NCBI GenBank assembly: GCA_012934845.2 | Contig: WNNJ02000507.1 | Coordinates: 62,001-126,000 of the forward strand | Reading direction: 5' to 3' | Source of the DNA: Pomphorhynchus laevis | Lineage: Eukaryota > Acanthocephala > Palaeacanthocephala > Echinorhynchida > Pomphorhynchidae | DNA: 64,000 nucleotides | Part shown: positions 10,201 to 25,200 of the stretch, in pieces | How positions within the stretch are numbered: position 1 is the first letter of the stretch | Layout: the number at the start of each line of letters is the position of its first letter | Made by a program: the position numbers and the translations under genes | The notes under the pieces: model-generated | Database searches by the model: none | What the model was told of the DNA's origin: nothing | The model's input: only the letters and a program-made list of their open reading frames with translations

Positions 10201-13200
10201 TAAACATCGTATATTAATACATCGTATGAGTTTATTTTAATTCTTATTTGGATGCATCGTATTTTATTTTTTAGGCAATTCATAAAAATTGATCTTTTTT
10301 AATGTTTTATATTAAATTGTATCGTTATATAAATATAATTTGTATAAAATCTTATATAATTATTTATTATTTGTCTTTATTATTGTTTATATCTGATTAG
10401 GATGAAATCGTTTTAAAATGAAATATAAAATATATTTATGTATTATATATTTATATATAAAATATATTTATAATAAACAGATTTGCGATCTATTAGAGAA
10501 ACGTACACTGAATAATCAAAATTCATCCGAGGAAAGACGTCATCATCATGTATTCCGAGGAATATGGGCGGAAAACTGATAACATATCAGTTCCTCCTAA
10601 TGACCTCTAATCCTTATTTTTATAAATCGTCTGTTATTTATTAGTCAAATTCTTTTAAATTGATTTTTTGTTAAATTTTAATAATAAATTATATGGTTAT
10701 ATTAATTTCAATTGTTTAATATATTAAAAAAATATTATATAATATTTAAAAATTAATATTATAAAATGACATTATATAAATGCATCGCACCATCAATGGC
10801 AATCTTGACAGTTGACGATATGCATGCATATACTTTGCATCGTACTTCCGTAATGAGCTTAAAAATATAATACTAAAATATTTTAATTTACAATATAGAA
10901 ATCAACAAAATATTATTATAAATTTATATTCAATATGTAAACAATATTTATATATATTTAATATATTTATATTTAACAATATGTATATAAAGCTGTATAA
11001 TCTGATTTGATACCAATATCTAATCTCGATACCCAACTAGTTAGCAAATATCTTTTATATATTTAAAATTTGAGATATTATTAGATATTTATAAATATAA
11101 ATTATATAAAATCCTATAATTATTTTTTATTTATAATTAGTATTTTGTATTTTTAATAAAATACGTAGACTCAGTTTTCTGATCTGATATATTTTAATAA
11201 TCAAAATTCCAAATGTTATTGTCATTCAAAATCATTTAATTTAATAGATACATATTTTAAACTAGGTTACTATAAAGGTAAAATCAAATAGAAAATAGTA
11301 AAATATATAAATCAACACAATAATATAAAGAATAAATTTAAACTCTTAAGTGGCAAATTTTTATTGGATGGATAATAAATAATATACTTTGCATTAGAAT
11401 AAGATACTAGATAGTTTTTTCAGAGGAAATACATCATTAGCATGTATTTGGCCCCGCTGCTATGTTGGGTAGAGGAGTTAGGGGCCGAAACCTGATAGCA
11501 TAGCAGTTCCTCCTGATGACCTCTAATTCTTATTCTGATACAACGTCTGTTATTTATTAGTCAATTCATAAAAATGACGTTTATTTTAAATTTTATTTTT
11601 TACTTTTTATTTTTATTTTTTAACTTGATTATGCATACCATATAATATAAAATATAATACATTAAATAATGAAATTTTAAGAATTGCAACAATATGTAAT
11701 GATATTGGCTTTCTTCAAAATCATTTAAATAATTTAATAGATACATATTTTAAACTAGGTTACTATAAAAATAACATCAAGCAGAAAATAGTAAAATATA
11801 TAAATCAACACAATAATATAAAGAATAAATTTAAACTCTTAAGTGGCAAATTTTTATGGATGGATAATAAATAATATACTTTGTATTAGAATAAGGTACA
11901 TCAGATATCCAAATATCATCAGAGAAAATACATCATTAGTACTTGTTACGCCCCGCTACTATGTTGGGTCGAGGAATAGAGACCGAAACCTGATAATATA
12001 ACAGTTGCTCCTCATGATCTCTATTCCTTATTCGAATACATCGTATGTTATTAAAATATTATAAAAAATTATCGTATGTATAAAATCTTACATAAAATCT
12101 TGACTTTTATTTTAAATTTCAACTTAAAAAATTATTTATTATTATTTAATTTTTTAATTTTTATTTATCTTTATTTTTAATTTATAGTAAGTATAAAATA
12201 CGTAGACTCAGTTATCTGATCTGATATATTTTTAATAAAAATTCCAAATTTGACATGTATTAGCTATAAATTACGCTATAAAACTAACGTTAGAACTAAC
12301 GAGTTCTAATTTATGTCTAAAATGATTAACTATCAACTATCTGATATAATTAATAGATAATATTCTCTTTGTAGAATATTTTATATAAAATATTTTATAT
12401 AAAATTTTTTAATAAAATTATAAAAATATTTTACGTAAAGATATTTCATATAAATATTTTTTTTTACAGTTGCAAAAATGTTTTTTAAATCACAAAATAT
12501 TTGATGTAAAATGATAAGCAATCCAATTTAAAAACGGGATACAAATACATATGATAATAAAAATTGAGATGGATTTGTTCATTTCCTAAATAAGACAAGT
12601 TGTTATTACAATACACAAATTATTTACACTATGAAACATGGAGTAAACTAATATATTTTATATTTTATTTAAATTTTTATAAAAAATTAAATTAAAAAAA
12701 ATTTAAATTTAAATTTAAATTTAAATGTTTTCTCGTTGGTTATAAAATGGAGACTTTTTTCAAAACACATTCGCTTTTTCTAAAAAAATTATCAATTGCT
12801 AAAAATAATTTCCACTCAGAATATTTTCATATCCTTCAAGCAAAACGTTTCCAATAATTTTATTTCCTTAGCCAATAACGTAGCTCAAGAAATGGTGTTT
12901 AGAACCAATATATATGTTCGAAAAGATATGATTCGATACATATGTTCTCTGAGTGATTTTAAATTTTACATTTCTTATATTAAAATTTTTAATTTTTTAA
13001 CAGTTTTAATTAAACCTTTTTCTTTAAGCTAATGCAGAGGAAGTACTACGATCAATATTTGGACAATACGGTCAAATTGTTGAAATTAGAGCATTCAAGG
13101 ATAAAGGATTTGGGTTCATCAAGTGGGTGCCTCCGGCGATAGAAGGTTTTTAGTCTTTACTTTCCATTTAGCTTTGTGGATTCTTGTTTTTGCGTTTCGC

Positions 13201-16200
13201 CTCTCTTATGTATACGACGCTCATAAGATATGAGTCATGTTTGCATGTTGATATGATCATAGTTATTCACAAGATAATTTCAATATTAGGATCATTTCTT
13301 ACTGGAATAATTAGAATAACTGATTCAGTCATTCTTCACAAATTTTTCGATCACATCTTCTATGATCGCTTAACAAATTATCTTGAGAATAATTTATTTT
13401 CGTATCCGATAATGCACAAAACTTAGAGAATTCACAAACGCAAAAGCAATCAACGCGCGCAATCAATTAGGGAAACAAATTAAGTGTATATATTGAGTGT
13501 AATTTATTATAATCATGTAATAATAAATTTAATATAAATTAATTATTGGATAATATAATAGAAATTAATTATTAAATAATTATGCTATAATATTATGTAC
13601 ACTATTATATTAAATATAATTACATATAAAATATAATTATATGTATAATATACAAATATATTAATTATAATCTACGCACAAATAGGAGATGAGAAATATT
13701 ATAATTATAATATTATGTTTATATTATATTATAATATTAATTGTATTCTAATTATAATAATCATTTAAATATTCTCGTCAAAAGTATATACATTATGTTT
13801 TGAAACCGACCACTGAGTTTGTTAAAACATTAAACAATAGATACTACTTCCACTTTTAGTTAATAGGAAAGACTACACTACTTTTTAATATTCGTCACTT
13901 TGTGTTCTTTTGCATTTAATTCTGATTTAATTCTGAATTTTATAATAGATAAAATATGATTTCAAGAAATTAAATTATTTGATTTCAAGTATTTACTAGC
14001 TTTATGTACATTTGATAAATGATGATTGCTGTTTTTATTATTTTATCGATCGCTTTTCAATTGGATAGAACATGCAAATTTAAAAATAAAATATTAAATA
14101 TTTATAATGACATTTTAATTATTAAGTTTTTTAATGTGTTAATCATTAAAATATGATTTTTATGATTTATAAACGTAAAATTTATATTTCATTTTTTTTT
14201 ATTTTTTATCATAAAGTCTTTATTAATTTTATCGCACGGTTTTTACTAAAGTGCTACTTTGGTGTGAATCAGTTATATCTTGCTTGTTTGAATGTATAAA
14301 CATCAAAGTCATTTTGTTCTAACTAAACAAAATCTGATTTTTATTGTCACATTTATCTGTTAACAGTTTGCGAAACGACGTGATTGCCTAGATTTTAAAT
14401 TTTTATTTATTTCGATCTTGATATTTATATTCTTTACTTTTTTAATATTTGAACTTACTCTGGGATTTTGCCACAATTTTGTAAATTTCTTCGAGTAGAA
14501 GCTATTTTTACGTTACTTTCAACTAAGTTTATTTAGTAACTGTAAATGTTTTTACTTGACTTTGCTTTTGAGTTTTGATCCACGTATGTTATTTAGTAAT
14601 TCTTACTATTACAAAAATTTAAAATTTTAATCATAATTGCTAATTTTAATCGTAAGAGTTTAAATATGATTTTAATATTTTCATAATTTTTCCTTTCTCA
14701 GATCTATGAGAAAGGGTCAAGTTGAGCTTTTCAGAATAAATTCAGATCCATAAATCGAAAACGATTGAGTTTTTGGCAACTTTTTCTATCAGTGATTAGT
14801 CGTATTAAAATTTTATTAATATTATATTTCCTTATCATAAATTTTACGATAGCAACATCGCTGTGTTTTCAAATGCCATTAAATTTTATTGATTCGATAA
14901 CTTGTAATGTATTGTAATACTTTCTATGATATAAATAATTTAATTACATGATTTTACTATATATCGGTTACAAATGTTTTTAAAATGTTTATTATCCATT
15001 TTTGCAATTCTGATTCAGAAATATGTATTTTTAATGTGAGAAATTTTATAAGATCAATTATCTAAATGTAGATCGTTCATTTTTGTTTTGAAAAAATAAT
15101 TTCGTTACAACATTTACGTATTTAAATCTAAATGTTGAATTATTTGGGTCATTCCTTCGGCTAATTTCGTAAAAGATGACATTAAAAATAACTTTTTAAT
15201 AAATATTTTGTGATTTGTTAACCAAAATAATTAAAATGTTATTATTAAATTCTGAAACTAAAATAAAATTACTTCCTTCAATTATTGAATTGCAGATTAG
15301 CATAAAATCTTAAATCTATGGGAAGATTACAACTAAGCTCACATAGTTTATTTGATTAACAGAAAGTTTAAAACTTAATAATGAATGCTTTAAGATTATT
15401 CATCTTATATATTATATTAAATGAATGTTATATTCATATAATTTATATTCAACTAAATCTAAATTCATTTATAAATAAATTTTAATTTAATTATATATTA
15501 ATATTTAGTTTATTTTTAATTTATTAATTTTTTAATATTTAATTTATCTTTAATTTATTAATTTAGTTTCATTTTTTAAATTTATTGCTAGTGAATAACA
15601 TTTGTGAGTATTTCTTATAAATTAATACACATAATCTCTATGACATATGTAGAAATCTTCTTCTATGCTTGTATCAATCGTCGTCTTTAGATTTAATAGC
15701 AAAGAATCTGCATGCGCAGCTATTTGCGCTGTACATGGAATCGATTTTAATGGCTCCATAGCGAAATGTGGTTGGGGCAGAGACGATGGAAGTGTTAGTT
15801 CCGGAAACATTAATAGTATTGCAGCAGCGGCTTTATTCAACGCTGCCGCAGCTTCGTTGGTACCTGATTACAACGCTGCGAACAATGGAGCATCAAATCA
15901 AGCTGGACTTGCTGTTCAGTATCAAAATGCTGATTTAATGAATCGAGATATAAACTTTCAGGCAATGTCTCATATGGTAAGATTATTTAATAACATTCAT
16001 TAAATAATGTGCTTTATGAATATGTAAATAAAAAATTATAATAAATTATTTAATTTTTTTGCGTTTATATATTTTTTATATTTAAAATATTTTGTATTTT
16101 AATATATGTAAATCAACACAATAAATTAATATATACAGAAAAAAATTTTATAGTTTGTGATATTTTAGTATCGTTAAGTTGGAAGGTTTCCGTCTCGAGC

Positions 16201-19200
16201 GACCCTTAACAGGCACGCTGCATTTCCCCGCTGCACTGCACAGCTTAAACGCTGCAAGAGGAAATTGGCAGCTCTTCGATCATCTGTTGCCACCACCAAC
16301 ATATTGCCCAGTTTTGTCAAAAAATTCGAAGTTATCGGCCCGGCAGCACCAATTGTGTCGATCGCCAACGGCACAAATTTATATTGCGATTCGTCAATAC
16401 ATGTATATTTGGCCTTCTTTCGATCCTCTGCCAATCTAGCAACCTCCCCGGCCCCAGAGACCGCACTAGGCAAATGACTGGCAGCAAGAATGTTGGGACA
16501 CATTTCAGTCCCATACTAGCAGACGTCCCCCTTCCTATGGGACTAGTGAAGCACCGTCCGATCTCTTTCCGTCGTTTCTGCAGAGCTCGATTGGTTCAAG
16601 GCGGGACGGGACACCAGCTGTGGCAAGGGCGCTACGAATAAGTGTGTTTACAGAACTGTGCCGATTGTGCCGGGAAACCACTCTGGGACAGTCTAGCCCG
16701 TGAATACCAGAGGGGTCTGATACGACGCCGCACTCACACTTAAATAAAACCGAGTTGAGAATACCGATGCGGAGGGCTGATGCAAGACATATTGAACTTT
16801 TATCTAGTTTTGTGCCCATCGAAGCTATCGATAGGGCATTAAGGAATGCGCCAGACCATCTGGTAGACGCGGCTAGCAAGCGGGCCCGATCTTTGGGAAA
16901 GGCGCATGAAGCTGTCAGGTGTCGGAATTCCTTTTCAAACAATGGGGCTGTCCAACGTTTTTGCAAGGTTGTATCCGTTGGAACAGTCAGGTCGAATTTA
17001 GTGGTACAACTCTCTGACGCCGTTCGGTAGTTAAGGTCACTAGTGCCTGAGCGATTTGCCAAATGTTCTGGGATTAATAGCGCAGTTAAGTCCTTTGTGC
17101 GCGAAACAGATGAACAAAAGGCCGGTATAGATAACTTTTCGCACGCAAAACACCCAGTCCACTCATCTTAACAGGTAGCGAGGCTTGACGCCAGGCTATG
17201 TAAGAGAGCCTGAGGTTAAGGATTTCCTCCAGAGAACTACGAACTTCCTCGTCGAAGGCTTTCACGAGGCTGCTTGTATAACACGGTGCGCAGCGTAAAA
17301 GGAAGTTGATCTTTGGCAGCGTCAAACAATGTCGAAGTATAAAGAAGGCGTCGTGCTTCGCAAGTTTTGAGAGCTTTCGGCCTACCTGCTGACGTTGTGT
17401 GATAGCCGATTCCAAGAACATATCGAGGTGAAATCCGGCGCAAAGCGTAGAGCCTAGCAAGTCCGCGGATGACACATCACAGATTTTTACGTTTGGCATT
17501 ATATCAAGTAGAGGTTGAATATAGGTACCGCTTTTAGAAATCACTTGGCATTTGTCTGGCTGTAAGAACAATCCAATTTTGCTCCTTGAGTTCGAATGTC
17601 TTCGATATCATTGATTAGAGTGGAAACTTCTCCCACTATGCAGCAGTCATCCAGATACCAAACAGCTCATGGTGACAAAAGGCTGTGGGTCAGACTGTTG
17701 ACGGTAAGTGAGAACAGGAGAGTACCGAGAGGATCCCCTTGTTGTACTCCCTCTTTTGAATCAATCACATTGTCCTCGAAGAGAAGTGTGCTTGGGTAAT
17801 CGTAGCACATTTCCACGAAGTCCTGGATCCCCGGGATTTCCTTCTTCACAACCTGAAGGACTGCGTCCTGCTGATTGAGTTAAAGTCATTTTCGAAGTCT
17901 AACTTTACCATCGCTGAATTGCCTAACAAACCGTGTTCAGCAATCATCTCGCTGCATGAATTGCGGCCTCAACACCCCCAAACACACCGACGCCAAGTTG
18001 ATTTGGAAGAAGCATGCCAACCACTCTCTCGGTAGCAAATCTGCAAGCCACCTTAGCAGCTAGCCGGCGGAAGGTACACCCAACAGCTATAGGTCTGACT
18101 CCACCGTCCCCTTTTACGAAAGCCAGAAGCTTGGCTCCTCATAATATAGGCCTGATCGAGGTTGCCACTTTACCCGCAAGGACGTTACTTGTAAACTCAC
18201 AAATAGATTTCAGTAGTATGTCTCCTGCGACACCACTCGAACGACTAACTAGGTCACGTAGATGAGAAGGACTCAGGCCATCAGCGCCCCCAGCAGAAGA
18301 CGGTGGAAATGACTGGAGAGCCGACAAGACAGAAGGACCCGAAATAAGTGGACCTAAATCGAGATTTGACCGCGGACGTGCGCAGCTTTCATTATAAAGT
18401 AACCGCCGTTCTGGATGTTTGTCACGCAAAAGCTCGATAGTATGCTCGTCCGCACTCAACAGCTGGTTGTTATCGGCAAGCAGTCGTACCGCTCCACGAA
18501 TATCACCATCCTCCAACTTTTCAGAAACCTTGTTTCGAAGTTGATCATCCCGGCGATATACAGGTTTAGTTCTTGGTGTACTGATTGTTGTGATTGCCCC
18601 TTGACCGTACGACATGCATGCTGACTTTAACGTCGACCCTAGCGACACAGTACAGTTACCCCTGTTCGTTAGTGGCACGCGCAAGACTGATTTCGCGAAT
18701 CCGAGGAGTTGCATCCATGGGTTATCGTTTAGCGGGCAAGCGTTGACAGCGTTTATTAGTTCGACAAGCTTCGTTGCTACTGTTGGCCTCGCTGCACGTG
18801 GTATTCGCCGAACCAGACGTACATCCTCGCAAAGTAGTTTTCATGCTCGATAACGAACTTTGGAGGCTTGGGAAAGCGTTTGGATTGCCATTGGAGTAGG
18901 CAGCTGCTGTATTTAGTTTGTGAATCGTTGGAGGCTTGCCGGAGCCAGGGCAAGTTGAGCCTCGACCGTGCTGCCGAACAAGTCCACTTGCCACAGGCAT
19001 AAAATCCCGGTAGCATACGGAGCATTGTACTCGCATAAATCCGTTGTAAGAATGTATGTATATTAGATTGTATTTAGACGTTCTGAAAATCCTTCGACGC
19101 TTGTATGTTTATTAGAAACCAAAAATTTTTAAGGTCCAAAATTTTTTTAATATTTTTAAATAAAAAATATTAATTTTTTCTAAATTTATTAAATAAAAAT

Positions 19201-22200
19201 TTTAATTCAATAAGAGTTAAAAAATATAGATTGTTGTTTTTAAGAATTATTATAAAAATAATAGTTCATTCTTTTTATATTTATTTTTGATTTGCTGATA
19301 TCGGGAGATGCTGTTAAATTGGCATTAAAATCTGATGATGCCAAATTTTAGTATCAATCAATATTTAAAATCAATTAATGAAAATTTTCTTTGATAAAAT
19401 AGTCAATTAAAAATTCTGCGAAATGTTTTATTTAAATTTTTTTAATCAAAAACTTTAATTGAAAAAAACCGTTTAATGGTAAGTTTTTATATTTTGAGTG
19501 TTTGTTGCCTAGTAATTTGTATATTTTTTAGCTTCCATCTAATTTTGATGACTATTCTCAAGATCCAAATGCACAGTTTTCTAATTGGTGGAACGAGATT
19601 CATAATGCATGGAATGCAGGCACAAATCCTCAGCAACTGGAGTAAGTCAAAGTTTCTTAACGATAATTTTACGAATTAAAATAATATTAATAATTTTTTT
19701 TTGTAATAATATAAATTATTCAAAAATAAGACAACTTAAAGGTTACCCTCTAATGGGTCCAAAGTGGCAATTCAAAAACTGAATGTTTAGTTCAAAGGGA
19801 GTTGATCGTACAAATCGACTTAGAGTGGTGCGTCCTTATCGTGAATTAGAGTTCCTGGTTCTTGATACCTGTTTCGCATAGCCATCGATGTGGATTTTAT
19901 AATAAGGAGTGAAATCCTGGCTCTTTCTTGACGGATCAAATCGGGATATGAAAGGTTGTTGTTGCTCGCTTTAAGTGAAGATATGCGCTTAAGTATCGAG
20001 TCCGCTATCTTTCCAATACCACCAACAGTTGAGAAAATCAATGGGTGAAACGAAGCATTTTCTATTTTCGCAATCCGCTCTGTATATTTTGCCTGCTTCC
20101 GATTTTCATGGTACTTGAAGGGATCCTTCATTGTATCCAAGGAATAAGACGGCGCTAGGTTGTTGAAAACGCATACGTCCATAAAGGACCGCTCCGTCAG
20201 ATTCCCGAAGAGGCCAGTACATCTTATGTCTGATCTTGCCTCTCTGTCCCGTGATGTGGCTTGAGATTCAAAAATGACTGTGTCTGGAACCGGGAGCAAT
20301 ACTGGTTCTGTACATACGAGTCGACAGGTTTCCTTGAGTGATCTAGCAATCTCGTTAGCGACACTGTTGTGACGAATGAAGTTGAAACAGCCTGTCTTGC
20401 ATGAAAGTGCGTGTATTGTTGTTAGAGACACTCCACACGCACACTCACCCAAATAGCGGTTCGGTTTCCACTCGTATCTTATTGAAATCGCGTCGTGGAA
20501 TTCTGAGGAGGATATGAACAAACCCTCAACAAACCCTGCTGTTAACCACGAGTAGGCACCTTTCATGCTGGCATTCCATAAAATTGTCTTTAAATCATTT
20601 TTAGAGTTACTAGTAATCTCCGTCACTATTCTGTTAAACTTTATTATGTTCATTTCTCTTATCTGCTTGACTACATTATGCTGAGACGTTTCTAGGGGAA
20701 CTTCTGAGTGGTCTCTATCTACACTAGCCCTATACATCATGCGTGATTTCTCGTATTCATTATAGCATTCTTGAGTATAGTCGACTATACCAAGTCCTCC
20801 ATATCTGCATGGTAAAGCTACTATTCTACTTGACTCATCGTCGAGGCTGTTGATTCCCAGCATTCCCGGCAAAAGATTATGAAGTATCGCATTCTTTAAA
20901 GGTATTAGAAGACAATCTGCTACTTCACATGTTCTAAGAATGTATGAAAATTTGTGTAGCAAAGCTTTGATTAGCAAAGTGTATCCGGCGAAGGCGTCTC
21001 TATCGGCAATCTGTTTTAGCTTTTCTATTTGACCTGACCAATTCGTTACTTTGTTGATTATCTCGGTTTCAACATATTGTTCGAGCCCAATCATGCTCCC
21101 AAGGTATTTGATTCCATCGCATCGAATATCTACACCATCATCCGCGAGTTCATCCAGACAATCAATATTACAGGTTTTGCCTGTCAATACAGTACATTTT
21201 GATGAATTTGTTATGAATCCAAACGCGGGTCCTATTCGGTTAAGCTCTTTCCATACCTTATTTATATCGCTTGGTTTGCCCACGCACGCTCCATCATCGG
21301 CGTACCAACAGTGTTTAGCGTTTGGAGCTACTTGTTTTAGTTTTCCAATTAGTGGCATCGAGGCTGATGCCATCGAGGCATAATAATAATATTAATAATA
21401 ATTAATTAATAATATTAATAATAATTAAGCGAACAAATTAATATATTAATAACATATTAATATATTAACATATTAATAACATATTAATACAAAATTAAAT
21501 AATTAATAAATATTATATAATGTTATATAATACGCGAACAAATTTATCCACGTAGCCTCATTATTAATAAAACCAATATTAATGATAAAGAAGGTGTATA
21601 TCTAGATATGAACATTAAATTAACATTAACTAAAACTACTATTAATTTATATCGTAAAGATGACATATTTAAATTTACAAGAAACATATTTTTGCATGAT
21701 CATTCATGCATACCATATAATATAAAATATAATACATTAAATAATGAAATTTTAAGAATTGCAACAATATGTAATGATATTGGCTTTCTTCAAAATCATT
21801 TAAATAATTTAATAGATACATATTTTAAACTAGGTTACTATAAAAATAACATCAAGCAGAAAATAGTAAAATATATAAATCAACACAATAATATAAAGAA
21901 TAAATTTAAACTCTTAAGTGCCAAATTTTTATGGATGGATAATAAATAATATACTTTGTATTAGAATAAGATACTAGATAGTTATTTCAGAGGAAATACA
22001 TCATTAGCATGTATTTGTCGTTGTTATTATTTAATCTATATTTATACCCTTTTGACAGCAGCTTTCTTAAATAATGAATTAAATTAACATTAACTATAAC
22101 TACTATTAATTTATATCGTAAAGATGACATATTTAAATTTACAAGAAACATATTTTTGCATGAGCATTCATGCATACCATATAATATAAAATATAATACA

Positions 22201-25200
22201 TTAAATAATGAAATTTTAAGAATTGCAACAATTTGTAGCGATATTGGGTTTCTTCATAATCATTTAAATTATTTAATAGATGAATATTTTTGATGAATAT
22301 TATTGATGAAATGTTTATCTTGGATATATTCGAGCTTTCACTATTAATCAGCTTACTAAAGTAATCATTTAAGTTATTATATAACGAACTGTAAATTTTA
22401 TTTTTGTCGTTGTTATTATTTAATCTATATTTATACCCTTTTGACAGCAGCTCTCTTAAATAATGAATTAAATTAACATTAACTAAAACTACTATTAATT
22501 TATATCGTAAAGATGACATATTTAAATTTACAAGAAACATATTTTTGCATGAGCATTCATGCATATCATATAATATTTACGTCATTAGCATGTATTTGGC
22601 TCGGTTGGGTCGAGGAATAGGGGCAGAAACTCCCCTATTTGTAAATAAAAAAAATTAAACTTACTGTATCATTTATCTACAGAAATCCCACATTTTTATC
22701 CTGTTAAGACCTAAGCAACCGCCGATGATTCAAAATCAGCACCCTTGGCAGGACAATTCTAACTGGCAGCACCAAGCTCAAGCGTTAGCAGGCTATACAG
22801 CTATGGTACCGCAACTGCGCCAACAGATGATGCAACCTTACCAGCAATCTCAGTATCCAATTATGCGTGATCAACAGCCTTACACCGGAGTTATGCCAAT
22901 TCAGCCCAAATCCGAAGAACTGAGATTAGTTAATCCAGAAGGTAAAGTTTTTTATCGTTTTTAACCAGTTTAATTCTTCGTACAATAAGCTTTACGAACT
23001 TCTTCAAAATGCAAAAATTAAATTACGATTTCAAAAAAATAAATCACTGAAACGAATTTGTGTCTTCAAAAGGGGCCTTAAGTGCTTATTAAGTGCTTAA
23101 TAATTTAGGGGTTTCATTCTTTTAGTATTTTTCGATGGCAGATGCTTCTGAAAATTCGAAATTGATAAGGTGATGGTTAAAAGTAATTTTTAAAATAAAA
23201 AAGTTAAATTTGATTTTTAATTGTAAAAGATAATATTTATTTAAAAACATAAATTTGTTAAATAAATTAAAAATATATCGCAGACACTCTGATAATATAA
23301 ATTACTGATTTTTAATTAATGAGAACTAATTTAACCGCAGGCGTTTCTGACAGTGACATTTGCAATTACTTTTTTATACATCAGGACCAACTAAGATTTT
23401 TTAATTTATTCCAGATGTGTTGTTTCTTTTTATTGTTAAAGACGTGTTTGTTAAAGTGCATTAAACTCAAGAATTAAATATGTAGATTTTACATGGTCCT
23501 TTGAAAATGTAGATCACGATCCTTTGATGTCATGATAGGATTATTGACAAATTTCTCCATGTCCCAACAAAATTAACATTTTGCAAAATTTTGCAAAATA
23601 ATCATTTTGCAAACTAATCCGAACTGATCCAAATTAAGAACTATCTTATTTCTTTTGTAACCCAAATCTTAGAATCACTGTTCTCGGTTATTTATATTTA
23701 ACATTTGATTTTATATTTCACATAATAAACGAAATAAAATTATTCTAACAAAATGAATTTATGTTTTAGATAGCGTTTTAAAACACTTAAAGTGGATCTT
23801 TTCAGTTTGACCCACTTTGTCCAAATTACGCAAATAGCCTGTTTATTGTACATCATGTAATGAAATGCGTTTGAGTTAAAAATTAAAAATTAATTTAAAA
23901 AAAAACAGTGCCAAATTTAGTTAAAGTTATATGCTTGTTTCATATTAGGCATATGCATTAATGAAATTTATACAGGTGCATTGTAACAACACCAAAAACA
24001 TGTTTTGGATCTTTTCAGTTTGACTCACTGTCCAAATTACGCAAAAAGTGTTTGTTGTACATATTCATATGCTCTTTCGTATAAATTTTTTTGGAGACGT
24101 GTGTTTTGGTTTAAAATTTTAAAATTTAAATTTTTTCATAAAAATTTAAAATTTGATTTAAATTTCAAATTTCAATGTTAGAAACATAAATATTTATCAA
24201 GTATTTTTCATATATCTTATCAATATATAATGATTTGAGATTTTTTATGCTCACGAAAACAAAAACAATTTTTTATTTTTTGTTTAAAAAGTAATTTGAA
24301 TTAAAAATATCTTAAAATTATGCAATGATAACATGCAATTTTTATTGCGTTATCGTAAACAGCACAGTTATTTTGACTTAAGTTGAAAATATTAATATAT
24401 TTGAATTATTCAAAAAAGAGTTATTCAAAATGTTCTTTAAAAATATGCATATTTTTGAGCATATTTTAATTTTGATCGAACAATCGATCTCGAATAATAC
24501 ATTGAATCCATATTGTTGCAACTGATCTTCTGTTGTAAATTTATTGCAACTGATCTTCTGTTGTAAATTTGTTGCAACTTATCTTCATTATTCCTTTTAT
24601 ATCCCCTTTTCTTTCCCCCGCTTGATGTCTGTGGTCCTCAACAGTCACGGTCTTATTTACAGGAATAGTGATTGATGTCCCACACTGTTGATGGTCGGTG
24701 ATATCAAGCACAGGAGAGGAAATGGGGATATGTGATTAAACTACGCGGTTGCATTTAATAGGATTGTCATTGTTATCTTCTGATTGATAGATTAGTATGT
24801 TACTAACAGATTCAATAAACATGTTTTAATGTAACTTTTTTAATAAGGCGCGATTATTGGCAATTATAGGCATAGCTTAAAATTTCTTATACACTCGAAT
24901 ATGGACACTAATTTATTGTCATTTCGATGACGTTTGTGTCAAATGAATTTGACTAAATATGAGTCGATCATTGAGCGATGTGTAACCCATCGCTTTCTAT
25001 TGCATGATTTCAGCTGGTTCCATATAGATTCAATATTTTGAATTCCTTCTGTGCTCACAAACCTTACGGAATGATTTACAGCTCGGTGCTGCAATCTGTA
25101 CCCTTCGAGGCTTTGCACACCTCAATACCCGTTGCAGAGATCTAAATGAATGATCGATCCGGGTAGTATGCACTTTTTATGCATTTGTTAAGAGTTTTGG

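Noticed and set aside
11440-11500. HDV-like ribozyme fold (P1-P2-P1'-P2' order) in the same module
   Set aside because: The interleaved A/B helices fit the order, but no P3 hairpin or P1.1 cytosines can be found between B and A'.
11390-12060. A standard type I or III hammerhead ribozyme in the PLE module
   Set aside because: CTGATGA and GAAA boxes are present, but in the order GAAA then CTGATGA. The stem next to CTGATGA needs a bulge, and the helix after the presumed cleavage site does not pair at the junction. I keep 'candidate ribozyme' as a finding, not a hammerhead call.
12796-13426. Two 78-80 codon frames flanking exon 9
   Set aside because: Rich in Ile, Phe, Asn and Lys as expected from A+T-rich chance; one overlaps the true exon in another frame.
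15622-15840. Minus-strand frame opposite exon 10
   Set aside because: It mirrors the low-complexity alanine-rich coding of exon 10 and has no domain of its own.
22683-22708. CTACAG at 22682 as the acceptor of exon 12
   Set aside because: With the strong donor CTGGA|GTAAGT the reading frame then meets a stop after a few codons; the acceptor at 22708 keeps phase.
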